Positions 54,694-62,063 of a DNA stretch of 64,000 nt are shown in pieces (positions within the stretch are counted from its first letter, which is position 1; every line of letters starts with the position of its first letter). Both the position numbers and the translations under genes were made by a program. This DNA is from Mycolicibacterium chubuense. GTDB taxonomy: Bacteria > Actinomycetota > Actinomycetes > Mycobacteriales > Mycobacteriaceae. The stretch covers positions 18,762 through 82,761 of the forward strand of contig NZ_JYNX01000066.1 of assembly GCF_001044255.1 (NCBI RefSeq). The letters are read 5' to 3'. The notes under the pieces were generated by a model that did no database searches, was not told the origin of the DNA, and was given only the letters and a program-made list of their open reading frames with translations.

Positions 54694-55487
54694 ACAATCT
54701 GTACCGGGACCTGGCGCCCATCACCGATGAGGCGTGGACCGAGATCGAGCAGGAGGCGACGCGAACGTTCAAGCGCCACATCGCCGGTCGCCGGGTGGTC
54801 GACGTCAGCGAGCCTGGCGGTCCGGTGACGGCGGCGGTGAGCACCGGCCACCTGATCGATGTGGCGGCTCCGGGTGACGGGGTGATCGCGCACCTACGGG
54901 AGGCCCGGCCGCTGGTGCGCCTGCGAGTTCCGTTCACGGTCAAACGGATCGACATCGACGACGTCGAACGCGGGTCACAGGACTCGGACTGGGATGCGGT
55001 CAAGGAGGCGGCCAGGAAGCTGGCCTTCGCCGAAGACCGCGCGATCTTCGAGGGCTATGACGCGGCCTCGATCGGCGGGATCCGCAAATGCAGCTCCAAC
55101 CCGGCGCTCGCGCTGCCCGAGGATCCGCGCGAGATTCCCGACGTCATCGCCCAGGCGCTGAGCGAACTGCGGTTGGCCGGAGTGGACGGGCCGTACGCGG
55201 TGCTGCTGTCGGCCGACGTGTACACCCGTGTCGCGGAGACCACCGCGCACGGCTATCCGATCCTCGAGCACATCAACCGTCTCGTCGACGGTGACATCAT
55301 CTGGGCCCCGGCGATCGACGGCGCTTTCGTGTTGTCCACCCGCGGCGGCGATTTCGATCTGCAACTGGGCACCGACGTCGCGATCGGCTATCTCTCGCAC
55401 GACGCGGACACGGTGCAGCTGTACTTGCAGGAGACGCTCACGTTCCTGTGCTACACCGCCGAGGCCTCGGTCGCCCTGACACCCTGA
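54690..55487 (+). CDS. Encapsulin nanocompartment shell protein (CFP29-like)
   Basis: 265 residues, HK97-fold shell protein of family 1 encapsulins, counterpart of Rv0798c. Opens NNLYRDLAPITDEAWTEIEQEA, the N-terminal helix that binds cargo peptides, and continues FKRHIAGRRVVDV, SLPED-type LALPEDPREIPDVIAQAL, and the C-terminal ETLTFLCYTAEASVAL. Overlaps the DyP gene by 4 nt (ATGA), giving matched expression of shell and cargo. Confidence 0.95.
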   Translation: MNNLYRDLAPITDEAWTEIEQEATRTFKRHIAGRRVVDVSEPGGPVTAAVSTGHLIDVAAPGDGVIAHLREARPLVRLRVPFTVKRIDIDDVERGSQDSDWDAVKEAARKLAFAEDRAIFEGYDAASIGGIRKCSSNPALALPEDPREIPDVIAQALSELRLAGVDGPYAVLLSADVYTRVAETTAHGYPILEHINRLVDGDIIWAPAIDGAFVLSTRGGDFDLQLGTDVAIGYLSHDADTVQLYLQETLTFLCYTAEASVALTP

Positions 55488-55562
55488 CCCATTGCCGCGA
55501 ACGTGCGTGTCTGCAGGCGCCACGCCGCTCTCAGAGGACATTTCGCGCACCCTCGCGGCGCG

Positions 55563-56462
55563 TCAGTAGCGGCGGGGTACCGTCCACGGGCGGCCGAACT
55601 CCAGATTGAACGACTCGGGATCGAAGGGGCTGTCGCCCCCGGCGGGGAAACTGGTCAGCTCGCCGACGACGATCCGCTCACCGGTGTCATACAGGTCGAC
55701 TCGCAGGAAATCCGTTTCACGGCTCAGCTTCTCGGCCACGTCGATCATCTCGGAGAGCCGAGCGGGCTTCGCCGGCTCGACGTCTGCGCACGGCGCACTG
55801 CCCCGCAGCGCCAGGTGCTCCCAGTCCACGGTGAAGAAATCCTGCGTGCGCGAACCGAATCGGCCCTTGTCCACCTGGATGAAGGCGCATGTGCCATGGA
55901 AGACGAAGAACTTGTAGTCGTCAGGGACCGCTCCGTCGCCCCCGGTGAGCAACTCCTCGACGATCACGCGCCGGGGGATTCTTCCGTACACCCACTCACG
56001 GTTGGGCCCTTGGCCGTAGAGCTGCGCCGTCCACCCCCGGGCGATGCGGATCACGTCCACAGGCGCCGCCGCCTCGGACCGGACGTGCGAATACATCCAC
56101 GAGCCCTGCTCGGTCGGCAGGCGGGCCTCCCGCGGCGCGCGATCGGAGACCACGATCGCCGCCCCGCTTCCATGCGTCGGCTTCACCACATAGGCGTTCG
56201 GCAACTCGACGTCGGCCAGTGCCGCCGGATCGTCGAGGATGGCGTACACGCGGGGCAGGTAACCCTCGCCCACCACCGCAGCGACATAGTCGCGCACTGC
56301 GGCTTTATCGGCGAACGTCACTATCAGCTGACGGTGATCGCGCAGCATCTTGTACCGCACCTTGTCCCGGAAGGTGCGAGGGTGCCGCGTCCGCCACAGG
56401 CGCAGCACACGCACCAGGACGCTCCGTTCGCGCCAGCGGACGGATGACTGCCGGCCGCTCAT
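55563..56462 (-). CDS. TupA-like ATP-grasp protein
   Basis: 299 residues. RTFRDKVRYKMLRDHRQLIVTFADK is the opening of TupA-like ATP-grasp proteins, then VVKPTHGSGAAIVV (ATP-grasp lysine and glycine loop), FVFHGTCAFIQVD and FLRVDLYDTGERIVVGELTSFPAGG (metal-binding Glu). In Bacillus TupA takes part in teichuronopeptide synthesis; here probably a surface glycan or peptide modification enzyme. Start ATG 56462, 19 bp after purQ. It seems an insertion relative to the purQ-encapsulin order. Confidence 0.78.
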   Translation of the reverse strand: MSGRQSSVRWRERSVLVRVLRLWRTRHPRTFRDKVRYKMLRDHRQLIVTFADKAAVRDYVAAVVGEGYLPRVYAILDDPAALADVELPNAYVVKPTHGSGAAIVVSDRAPREARLPTEQGSWMYSHVRSEAAAPVDVIRIARGWTAQLYGQGPNREWVYGRIPRRVIVEELLTGGDGAVPDDYKFFVFHGTCAFIQVDKGRFGSRTQDFFTVDWEHLALRGSAPCADVEPAKPARLSEMIDVAEKLSRETDFLRVDLYDTGERIVVGELTSFPAGGDSPFDPESFNLEFGRPWTVPRRY

Positions 56463-56481
56463 GCTCGCAGCCGACGGGCGG

Positions 56482-57153
56482 TCAGGACACCAATATCGCG
56501 TCCAGCGCCGAGTAGAAGATCCCGAGCCCGTCATCCGACGGTCCGGTCAGCGCCTCGGTGGCGTGCTCGGGGTGCGGCATCAGGCCGACGACGCGGCCAT
56601 TGGCCGAGCTGATCCCCGCGATGTCGCGCATCGATCCGTTGATGTTGTCCCGGTACCGGAACACGACGCGCCCTTCGCCCTCCAATTCGTCGAGCACGTC
56701 CGCGGCGGCGACGTAGCGACCCTCGCCGGATTTCAGCGGCACCAGCAGATCAGCGCCCTGCTCGTAGCGCGTCGTCCAGGCCGACGTGTTCGACGCCACC
56801 TCGAGCCACACGTCCCGGCAGACGAAGTGCAGGCCGGCGTTGCGGGTCAGCGCGCCGGGCAGCAGTCCCGCCTCGCACAGCACCTGGAAGCCGTTGCAGA
56901 TGCCGAGCACCGGCATCCCCCGCCCGGCCGCGGCGACGACTTCGCCCATCACGGGCGCAAAGCGCGCGATGGCGCCACAGCGGAGGTAGTCACCGTAGGA
57001 GAAGCCGCCGGGGACGATCACCGCGTCGACACCCTTGAGGTCGGCGTCGGCATGCCACAGGCTGACGGGTTCTCCGCCGGCCAACCGCACCGCCCGCGCG
57101 GCATCGATGTCGTCGAGGGTGCCGGGGAATGTGATCACGCCCACCCTGGTCAT
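56482..57153 (-). CDS. purQ: Phosphoribosylformylglycinamidine synthase subunit PurQ
   Basis: Class I glutamine amidotransferase supplying ammonia to PurL. 223 residues; [16 protein letters not shown], nucleophile Cys86 in GICNGFQ, and HPEHATE of the triad. Start overlaps purS by 4 nt. Counterpart of Rv0788. Confidence 0.95.
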   Translation of the reverse strand: MTRVGVITFPGTLDDIDAARAVRLAGGEPVSLWHADADLKGVDAVIVPGGFSYGDYLRCGAIARFAPVMGEVVAAAGRGMPVLGICNGFQVLCEAGLLPGALTRNAGLHFVCRDVWLEVASNTSAWTTRYEQGADLLVPLKSGEGRYVAAADVLDELEGEGRVVFRYRDNINGSMRDIAGISSANGRVVGLMPHPEHATEALTGPSDDGLGIFYSALDAILVS

Positions 57154-57392
57154 GCGTCGCTCTCCCGGGTCACGGTCCAGTCCTCGATCACGGTGTTGGC
57201 GAGCAGCGACTCGGCGATCTCGGCGAGCTTCTCATCGGCGACAGCGTCATCGACTTCGAGCTCGAATCGCTTGCCCTGCCGCACATCTGAGATCCCGTCG
57301 AAGCCCAGCCGACCCAGCGCGCCGACGATCGCCTGCCCCTGGGGGTCGAGGATCTCCGCCTTCGGCATGACATGCACCACCACTTTTGCCAC
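57150..57392 (-). CDS. purS: Phosphoribosylformylglycinamidine synthase subunit PurS
   Basis: 80-residue bridging subunit of the PurLQS complex: [19 protein letters not shown] and [10 protein letters not shown]. The frame can start two codons earlier (GTG 57398), but TAGAGT (57404-57399) lies six bases before GTG 57392, so a leaderless start at MAKVVVHV fits both promoter spacing and family N-terminus. Confidence 0.93.
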   Translation of the reverse strand: MAKVVVHVMPKAEILDPQGQAIVGALGRLGFDGISDVRQGKRFELEVDDAVADEKLAEIAESLLANTVIEDWTVTRESDA

Positions 57393-57427
57393 GCGCACAC
57401 TCTACCTGCGACGACACCCGCGTCGCG

Positions 57428-58096
57428 TCACCGGCACGAGCCCAGGTAGGCGGTGCACAACGGAGTGGCCATCGCGTCGAGGACCTGGGCGTCGGGCACA
57501 GCACGCCACTCGACCTGCGACGGCAGGGTGGTCCACAGTACGACCTCGACGACGGTGCTGCTGGCCGGGTCTGCCAGCAGGTATGCGTGCATCACCCGGC
57601 TGCCGGAGTCGCTGATCACCGTCGCGATGCGGTCGACCTCGCTGGTGGTGATCGACGGCGACGCCCCCGGGCCGGTCAGGTGACAGGTCGCCAGTGCGAT
57701 CCGCGCTTTCTCCAGCGTCTCGAGGGCGGCCTTGCCGCCGGTGACCGTATCGCCCCGCCAGTGCATGACCTGCACCTGCAGGTTCCACTGGCCGTCCGGG
57801 TTGGGTACCGCGGCGCGCGCGGCGACGGAGTAGCGGCGCGGGTCGGTGGCCGAGGAGGGGGTGACGCACCACGACTCGAAATCGAACCGCGGCGCCGGCG
57901 CGGTGACGGCGACGCCGGCCAGGGCTGGCCACCGGTAGACCGATGCGAGCGGGATGGAGGAGGGCTCGATCCAGGCGGAGTCCGGGATCGCGTCGCAGAT
58001 CGGCGGGCAGAACCCTGGTACGGCCTCTGCCCCGCTGGGTGCCACGAACACGCCCGACAACGCCAGAGCCAGCGTCACCACCCATCGCACCTGCAC
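57428..58096 (-). CDS. Exported protein of unknown function
   Basis: 222 residues, positional counterpart of Rv0787. Signal peptide VRWVVTLALALSGVFVAPSGAEA, then Cys-containing CPPICDAIPDSAW and a domain (WNLQVQVMHWRGDTVTGGKAALETLEKARIALATCH) seen in mycobacterial exported proteins; C-terminal CTAYLGSCR adds two more Cys. GTG 58096 preferred; a TATATT box at 58129-58124 fits. No function known. Confidence 0.65.
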   Translation of the reverse strand: MQVRWVVTLALALSGVFVAPSGAEAVPGFCPPICDAIPDSAWIEPSSIPLASVYRWPALAGVAVTAPAPRFDFESWCVTPSSATDPRRYSVAARAAVPNPDGQWNLQVQVMHWRGDTVTGGKAALETLEKARIALATCHLTGPGASPSITTSEVDRIATVISDSGSRVMHAYLLADPASSTVVEVVLWTTLPSQVEWRAVPDAQVLDAMATPLCTAYLGSCR

Positions 58097-58132
58097 TACC
58101 CCCCCACTCCCCCTGCGCGCCACAATATAGGC

Positions 58133-58792
58133 ATGCAGCTCACACATTTCGGCCATTCATGCCTGTTGGCGAGCTTTTCCGACTCCTCGGCCCCCGGCCG
58201 CGACACCACGGTGCTGTTCGATCCGGGCAACTTCTCGCACGGTTTCGAGGGCATCACCGGCCTGTCGGCGATCCTGATCACCCACCAGCATCCCGATCAC
58301 GCCGACACCGAACGCCTTCCCGCGCTGCTGGAGGCCAACCCCCAGGCGGCGCTCTACGCCGATCCGCAGACGGCGGCCCAACTCGGCGAACCGTGGCAGG
58401 CCGTGCACGTCGGTGACGAACTGTCGATCGGCCACCTCACGGTGCGCGGGGTGGGCGGGCAGCATGCCGTGATCCACCCGGAAATCCCTGTCATCGACAA
58501 CATTTCGTATCTCGTCGGCGACGGTGAGCACGCCGCGAAGCTGATGCACCCCGGTGACGCCCTGTTCGCGCCCGGGGAACCGGTGCACGTGTTGGCCACC
58601 CCGGCGGCAGCGCCATGGATGAAGATCTCCGAGGCGGTCGACTATCTGCGCGCGGTGAATCCGACGCATGCGGTGCCGATTCATCAGGCGATCATCGACC
58701 CCGTCGCGCGGCCGATCTTCTACGGCCGCCTCTCGGAGATGACCGACACCGATTTCCGCGTGCTCGACCCGGAGAGCGGGACCGACTTCTAG
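58133..58792 (+). CDS. Metallo-beta-lactamase superfamily hydrolase (UlaG/YtkL-like)
   Basis: 219 residues, counterpart of Rv0786c. MQLTHFGHSCLLASF is the usual opening of this beta-lactamase-like branch, LITHQHPDHADTERLP binds the metals, and GGQHAVIH plus HPGDALF follow. ATG 58133 marks the start of homology; the frame is open far upstream, antisense to the exported protein gene. Substrate unknown. Confidence 0.83.
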   Translation: MQLTHFGHSCLLASFSDSSAPGRDTTVLFDPGNFSHGFEGITGLSAILITHQHPDHADTERLPALLEANPQAALYADPQTAAQLGEPWQAVHVGDELSIGHLTVRGVGGQHAVIHPEIPVIDNISYLVGDGEHAAKLMHPGDALFAPGEPVHVLATPAAAPWMKISEAVDYLRAVNPTHAVPIHQAIIDPVARPIFYGRLSEMTDTDFRVLDPESGTDF

Positions 58793-58874
58793 TCTCTTGC
58801 TGAGAGGAAAAGCCTTTCAGCTGTGAGTGATTCGGTCCTGGCCGGGAGTCGGGCGCAGCACTCACGATGGGGCG

Positions 58875-60101
58875 ATGCGACGACATCTGCACACCGGGGT
58901 ACGCGCGGTCCTGCCCACCTCTGCCGCGTTGGCGGCCGCCATGGGCGTCGGGCGGTTCGTGTACACCCCGATCCTGCCGTTGATGACGGCGCAGGCCGGA
59001 CTGACCGCGCAGGTCGCCGGGCATCTCGCGACCGCCAACTATGTGGGGTACCTCGCCGGGGCGGTGGCGACGACGATGTCGCCGCGGCTGGCCCGGTCGG
59101 CGGTGGCGTGCCGGGTGGCGCTGGTCGGGATCGTGGTCAGCCTGGCCGCCATGGCGGTGACGGTGAATGTGTTCGCGTGGCTGACGCTGCGCACCGCGGC
59201 CGGGTTCGCCAGCGCGGTCGTGTTCGTCGTCGCGGTCAACACCCTGCTCGAACGGTTGCCGGAGAAGGTCGGCTGGGGGTTCGGCGGGGTCGGTGCCGGC
59301 ATCGTGGTGTCGGCGGCCGCGGTGCTCGCGCTGCCGACCGAGAGTTGGCGTACGGCCTGGTGGGTGGCTGCCGGCTTGGCGGCGATGCTGGGCGCCGCAG
59401 GCTGGTGGGTGCGCCCGCAGCGGGTGCCGGCGACGGCCGCGACGGCGCGGGCCCAGGTGCACCACGCCGGCACGGCGCGCTTCGCCCTGCTGTTCGCCGG
59501 TTACACGCTCGAAGGCATCGGCTACATCATCGCCGGCACGTTCCTGGTGGCCGCGGTGGCCCAGCATTCCCCGGGCTCGCTGGGCACCAGCGTCTGGCTG
59601 GTGGTCGGTGTGGCCGTCATCCCGTCGGCCGGCCTGTGGGCGCGACTCGGGGGCCGGATGGGCCGGCCCGCCGTGCTCACCGCCGCGCTGGCCCTGCAGG
59701 CCGCCGGGATCGCGCTGGCCTGCCAGGGCAGCAGTGTCGCAAGTCTCCTCGGCGCGTTGCTGTTCGGCGGCACGTTCATCGGGGTGAGCACGCTGGCGAT
59801 GGCCGAGGGCCGGCTGCTGGGCACCCGCGGTGCGGTGGCGCTGCTGACCGTCGGCTACTCCGTTGGTCAGATCGTCGGCCCGTTGCTGGTGGCACCGCTG
59901 CTGGGTGGTGGGTACCGGCCGGCGCTGGGCGTCTCGGCGCTCATCGTGTCACTGGCCGCGCTGGCGATCGCCGCGGTGTGGATCCTCGGCAGGCAGCCAC
60001 GTGCCCGGCTCATCCAGGCTCAACGTCGCACTGTCCCGGGTGAATTCGTCGATGACCGCCCACACGGCAGGTCGGTCCTCGCCGGCCCGCCACACGAGTG
60101 A
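58875..60101 (+). CDS. MFS transporter (YbfB/YjiJ family)
   Basis: 408 residues, 12 predicted helices. VGRFVYTPILPLMTAQAGLTA with ATANYVGYLAGA is the signature of the YbfB-like MFS family. After the last helix (SLAALAIAAVWIL) the frame continues about 35 residues (GRQPRARLIQAQRR... to PPHE) that run antisense into the LysR gene, a 153-nt overlap; this tail may be a read-through extension. Start ATG 58875 aligns with family members. Confidence 0.82.
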   Translation: MRRHLHTGVRAVLPTSAALAAAMGVGRFVYTPILPLMTAQAGLTAQVAGHLATANYVGYLAGAVATTMSPRLARSAVACRVALVGIVVSLAAMAVTVNVFAWLTLRTAAGFASAVVFVVAVNTLLERLPEKVGWGFGGVGAGIVVSAAAVLALPTESWRTAWWVAAGLAAMLGAAGWWVRPQRVPATAATARAQVHHAGTARFALLFAGYTLEGIGYIIAGTFLVAAVAQHSPGSLGTSVWLVVGVAVIPSAGLWARLGGRMGRPAVLTAALALQAAGIALACQGSSVASLLGALLFGGTFIGVSTLAMAEGRLLGTRGAVALLTVGYSVGQIVGPLLVAPLLGGGYRPALGVSALIVSLAALAIAAVWILGRQPRARLIQAQRRTVPGEFVDDRPHGRSVLAGPPHE

Positions 60102-60881
60102 CCACGTCCACAGCGGTGTCGGGTGCACCACCGGGCGCCGCACCAGGTCGCGCGGTTCGGGGTCCTGGTGCCCTCGCGGATTGACCAGCACCGGCCGGCC
60201 CAGCCGACGGACGTGTTCGAAGAACGTGGGACCGGTGACCCCGCCGTCGTCGGTGCGCATCACCCGGGCTCCGGTGTCGGCGGCGAACTGCTCGGCGTAG
60301 CGGTTCCACGACGACCACGTGGCAGTGTCGTCATCAGCCAGCACCACAAGGCTTCTGGCGGCGATCGGCGATGTGTCGGCGCCGGGGCTCAACGCATGAA
60401 GACGCTCGACGCCGATCAGCCGCGCCTCCAGTGACAGCGCGGTGAGATCGTCGTTCTGCACCCAGCAGATCGCGAGGTCCAACGCGCCATCGGCCACCCG
60501 CGCAGCCTGCGTGTGCGACGGCATCACCCAGGTGTCCACGCGCAGTTGCGCCACCCCGGCGGCACGTTCGACCCAGTCGGTCGGACACCAATTCACCCAG
60601 CCGATCCGCACCGGGTCCGACACCGCCAAACCCGTTGCACGCCTGCGTAACGCGTCGGCCTGCTCGATGAGTGCGCGGGCGTCGGCCACCAAAGCCGCAC
60701 CGGCGGGAGTCAACGCCACCGAGCGGCGGTTCCGGTCGAACAGCTGCACTTTCAGGTCGCGTTCCAGCGCCTTGATCTGTTGAGACAGGGACGGACCCGC
60801 GATGCGGAGCCGCTCGGCAGCACGGGCGAAGTTCAGCTCCTCGGCAACGGCGACGAAGTACCGCAACTGGCGAAGCTCCAC
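59949..60881 (-). CDS. LysR-family transcriptional regulator
   Basis: 310 residues. N-terminal HTH MELRQLRYFVAVAEELNFARAAERLRIAGPSLSQQIKALE, then the effector-binding domain. Divergent from the SDR gene with 119 bp between starts, so it most likely regulates SDR and SnoaL-like genes. The last residues (EDPHRGDRQRGQ) are not typical of the family and lie in the overlap with the convergent MFS gene. Confidence 0.88.
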   Translation of the reverse strand: MELRQLRYFVAVAEELNFARAAERLRIAGPSLSQQIKALERDLKVQLFDRNRRSVALTPAGAALVADARALIEQADALRRRATGLAVSDPVRIGWVNWCPTDWVERAAGVAQLRVDTWVMPSHTQAARVADGALDLAICWVQNDDLTALSLEARLIGVERLHALSPGADTSPIAARSLVVLADDDTATWSSWNRYAEQFAADTGARVMRTDDGGVTGPTFFEHVRRLGRPVLVNPRGHQDPEPRDLVRRPVVHPTPLWTWSLVWRAGEDRPAVWAVIDEFTRDSATLSLDEPGTWLPAEDPHRGDRQRGQ

Positions 60882-61000
60882 CTCCCGCAGCGTAGTAGCC
60901 GTGTCCTCTCACCAGCGAGGAATTTCGTCCCGCCGGGTGGACATGCCCGCCGTCGGCGCCGTGTTGAGCAGTGCATCAGACCCACAGAAAGGCACAGACC

Positions 61001-61708
61001 ATGAACACCACCGCACCCGTCGTCGTCATCACCGGCGCATCGCAAGGCATCGGCGCGGCGCTCGTCGCCGGATACCGGACGCTGGGCTACGCCGTCGTCG
61101 CGAACTCCCGCACCATCGCGCCCAGCGATGATCCGATGGTCCTCACCGTGGCCGGCGACATCGCGCAGCCCGGCGTCGGAGCCGAGCTGATCGACGCCGC
61201 CCTGAAGCACTTCGGCCGGGTCGACACCATCGTCAACAACGCGGGCATCTTCATCTCCAAGCCGTTCACCGAGTACACCGACGCCGACTACGACGCGATC
61301 TCCGGCGTCAATCTGCGCGGGTTCTTCGAGCTCACCCGCGCCGGCGTCTCCGCCATGGCCGAGCGGGGCGGGCACATCGTGACGATTTCGACCAGCCTCG
61401 TCGACCGGGCCGACAAGCAGGTGCCCTCTGTGCTGGCGTCGTTGACCAAGGGCGGACTCAACGCGGCGACCAAGTCGCTGGCCATCGAGTACGCCGAGCG
61501 GGGCATCCGGGTGAACGCCGTCGCGCTCGGCACTATCGACACCCCGATGCACGATCCCGCCACCCACCCGTTCCTCGCCGCGCTGCATCCGGTGGGTCGC
61601 CTGGGCACCCTCGACGACGTCGTCGCAGCGGTGTTGTACTTGGAGAACGCGGGATTCGTCACCGGGGAGATCCTGCACGTCGACGGAGGTCAGAGTGCCG
61701 GACACTGA
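61001..61708 (+). CDS. SDR-fold protein lacking the catalytic tyrosine
   Basis: 235 residues: NAD(P) motif TGASQGIGAALVAGY, NNAGIF, TISTSLVD with the catalytic Ser, and LNAATKSLAIEYAERGIRVNAVALG. In the usual YxxxK position the sequence is ASLTK: Lys is kept but Tyr is replaced by Ala. Such SDRs exist as a subgroup; catalysis would need another acid. ATG 61001 preferred; the frame opens ten codons earlier. Overlaps the SnoaL-like gene by 14 nt. Confidence 0.85.
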   Translation: MNTTAPVVVITGASQGIGAALVAGYRTLGYAVVANSRTIAPSDDPMVLTVAGDIAQPGVGAELIDAALKHFGRVDTIVNNAGIFISKPFTEYTDADYDAISGVNLRGFFELTRAGVSAMAERGGHIVTISTSLVDRADKQVPSVLASLTKGGLNAATKSLAIEYAERGIRVNAVALGTIDTPMHDPATHPFLAALHPVGRLGTLDDVVAAVLYLENAGFVTGEILHVDGGQSAGH

Positions 61709-62063
61709 GGGCGAGATCGTGCGCGCGGTGCTCGACGAGTGGAAGGCCGGGATCGATGCGCACGACCCGGCGCGGGTGGCCGCGGTGTTCACCGAGGACG
61801 CCGTCTTCCAGGGCCTGCACCCGTACACCGTGGGCCGCGACGGTGTGTTCGCCTACTACGACGGCCAGCCGCCGGGACTGACGGTCGACTACCGCATCGA
61901 CGAGGTCCGCCGGCCGGCCGAGCAGGTGGTGCTCGGTTACGGTCGGGCCGACTTCACCCGGCCCGACGGCACGGTGACTGCGCTGATGCTCGGCGTGGTG
62001 CTCACCCGCGGCGCGGGCGGCTGGCTCGTCCAGCAGTATCAGGTCAGCCAGACGCCTCATTGA
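61695..62063 (+). CDS. SnoaL/SgcJ-like (NTF2 fold) protein
   Basis: 122 residues, NTF2-like fold: IVRAVLDEWKAGIDAHDPARVAAVFTEDAVFQGLHP and VDYRIDEVRRPAEQVVLGYGRADF, ending WLVQQYQVSQ. Related to SgcJ/EcaC-type proteins. Translationally coupled to the SDR (14-nt overlap). Convergent with the LuxR gene, overlapping by 20 nt. Function unknown; may be cyclase, isomerase or binding protein. Confidence 0.8.
   Translation: MPDTEGEIVRAVLDEWKAGIDAHDPARVAAVFTEDAVFQGLHPYTVGRDGVFAYYDGQPPGLTVDYRIDEVRRPAEQVVLGYGRADFTRPDGTVTALMLGVVLTRGAGGWLVQQYQVSQTPH

Noticed and set aside
57386-58132. Upstream extension of the metallo-hydrolase frame
   Set aside because: Antisense to the exported protein gene; family homology starts exactly at ATG 58133.
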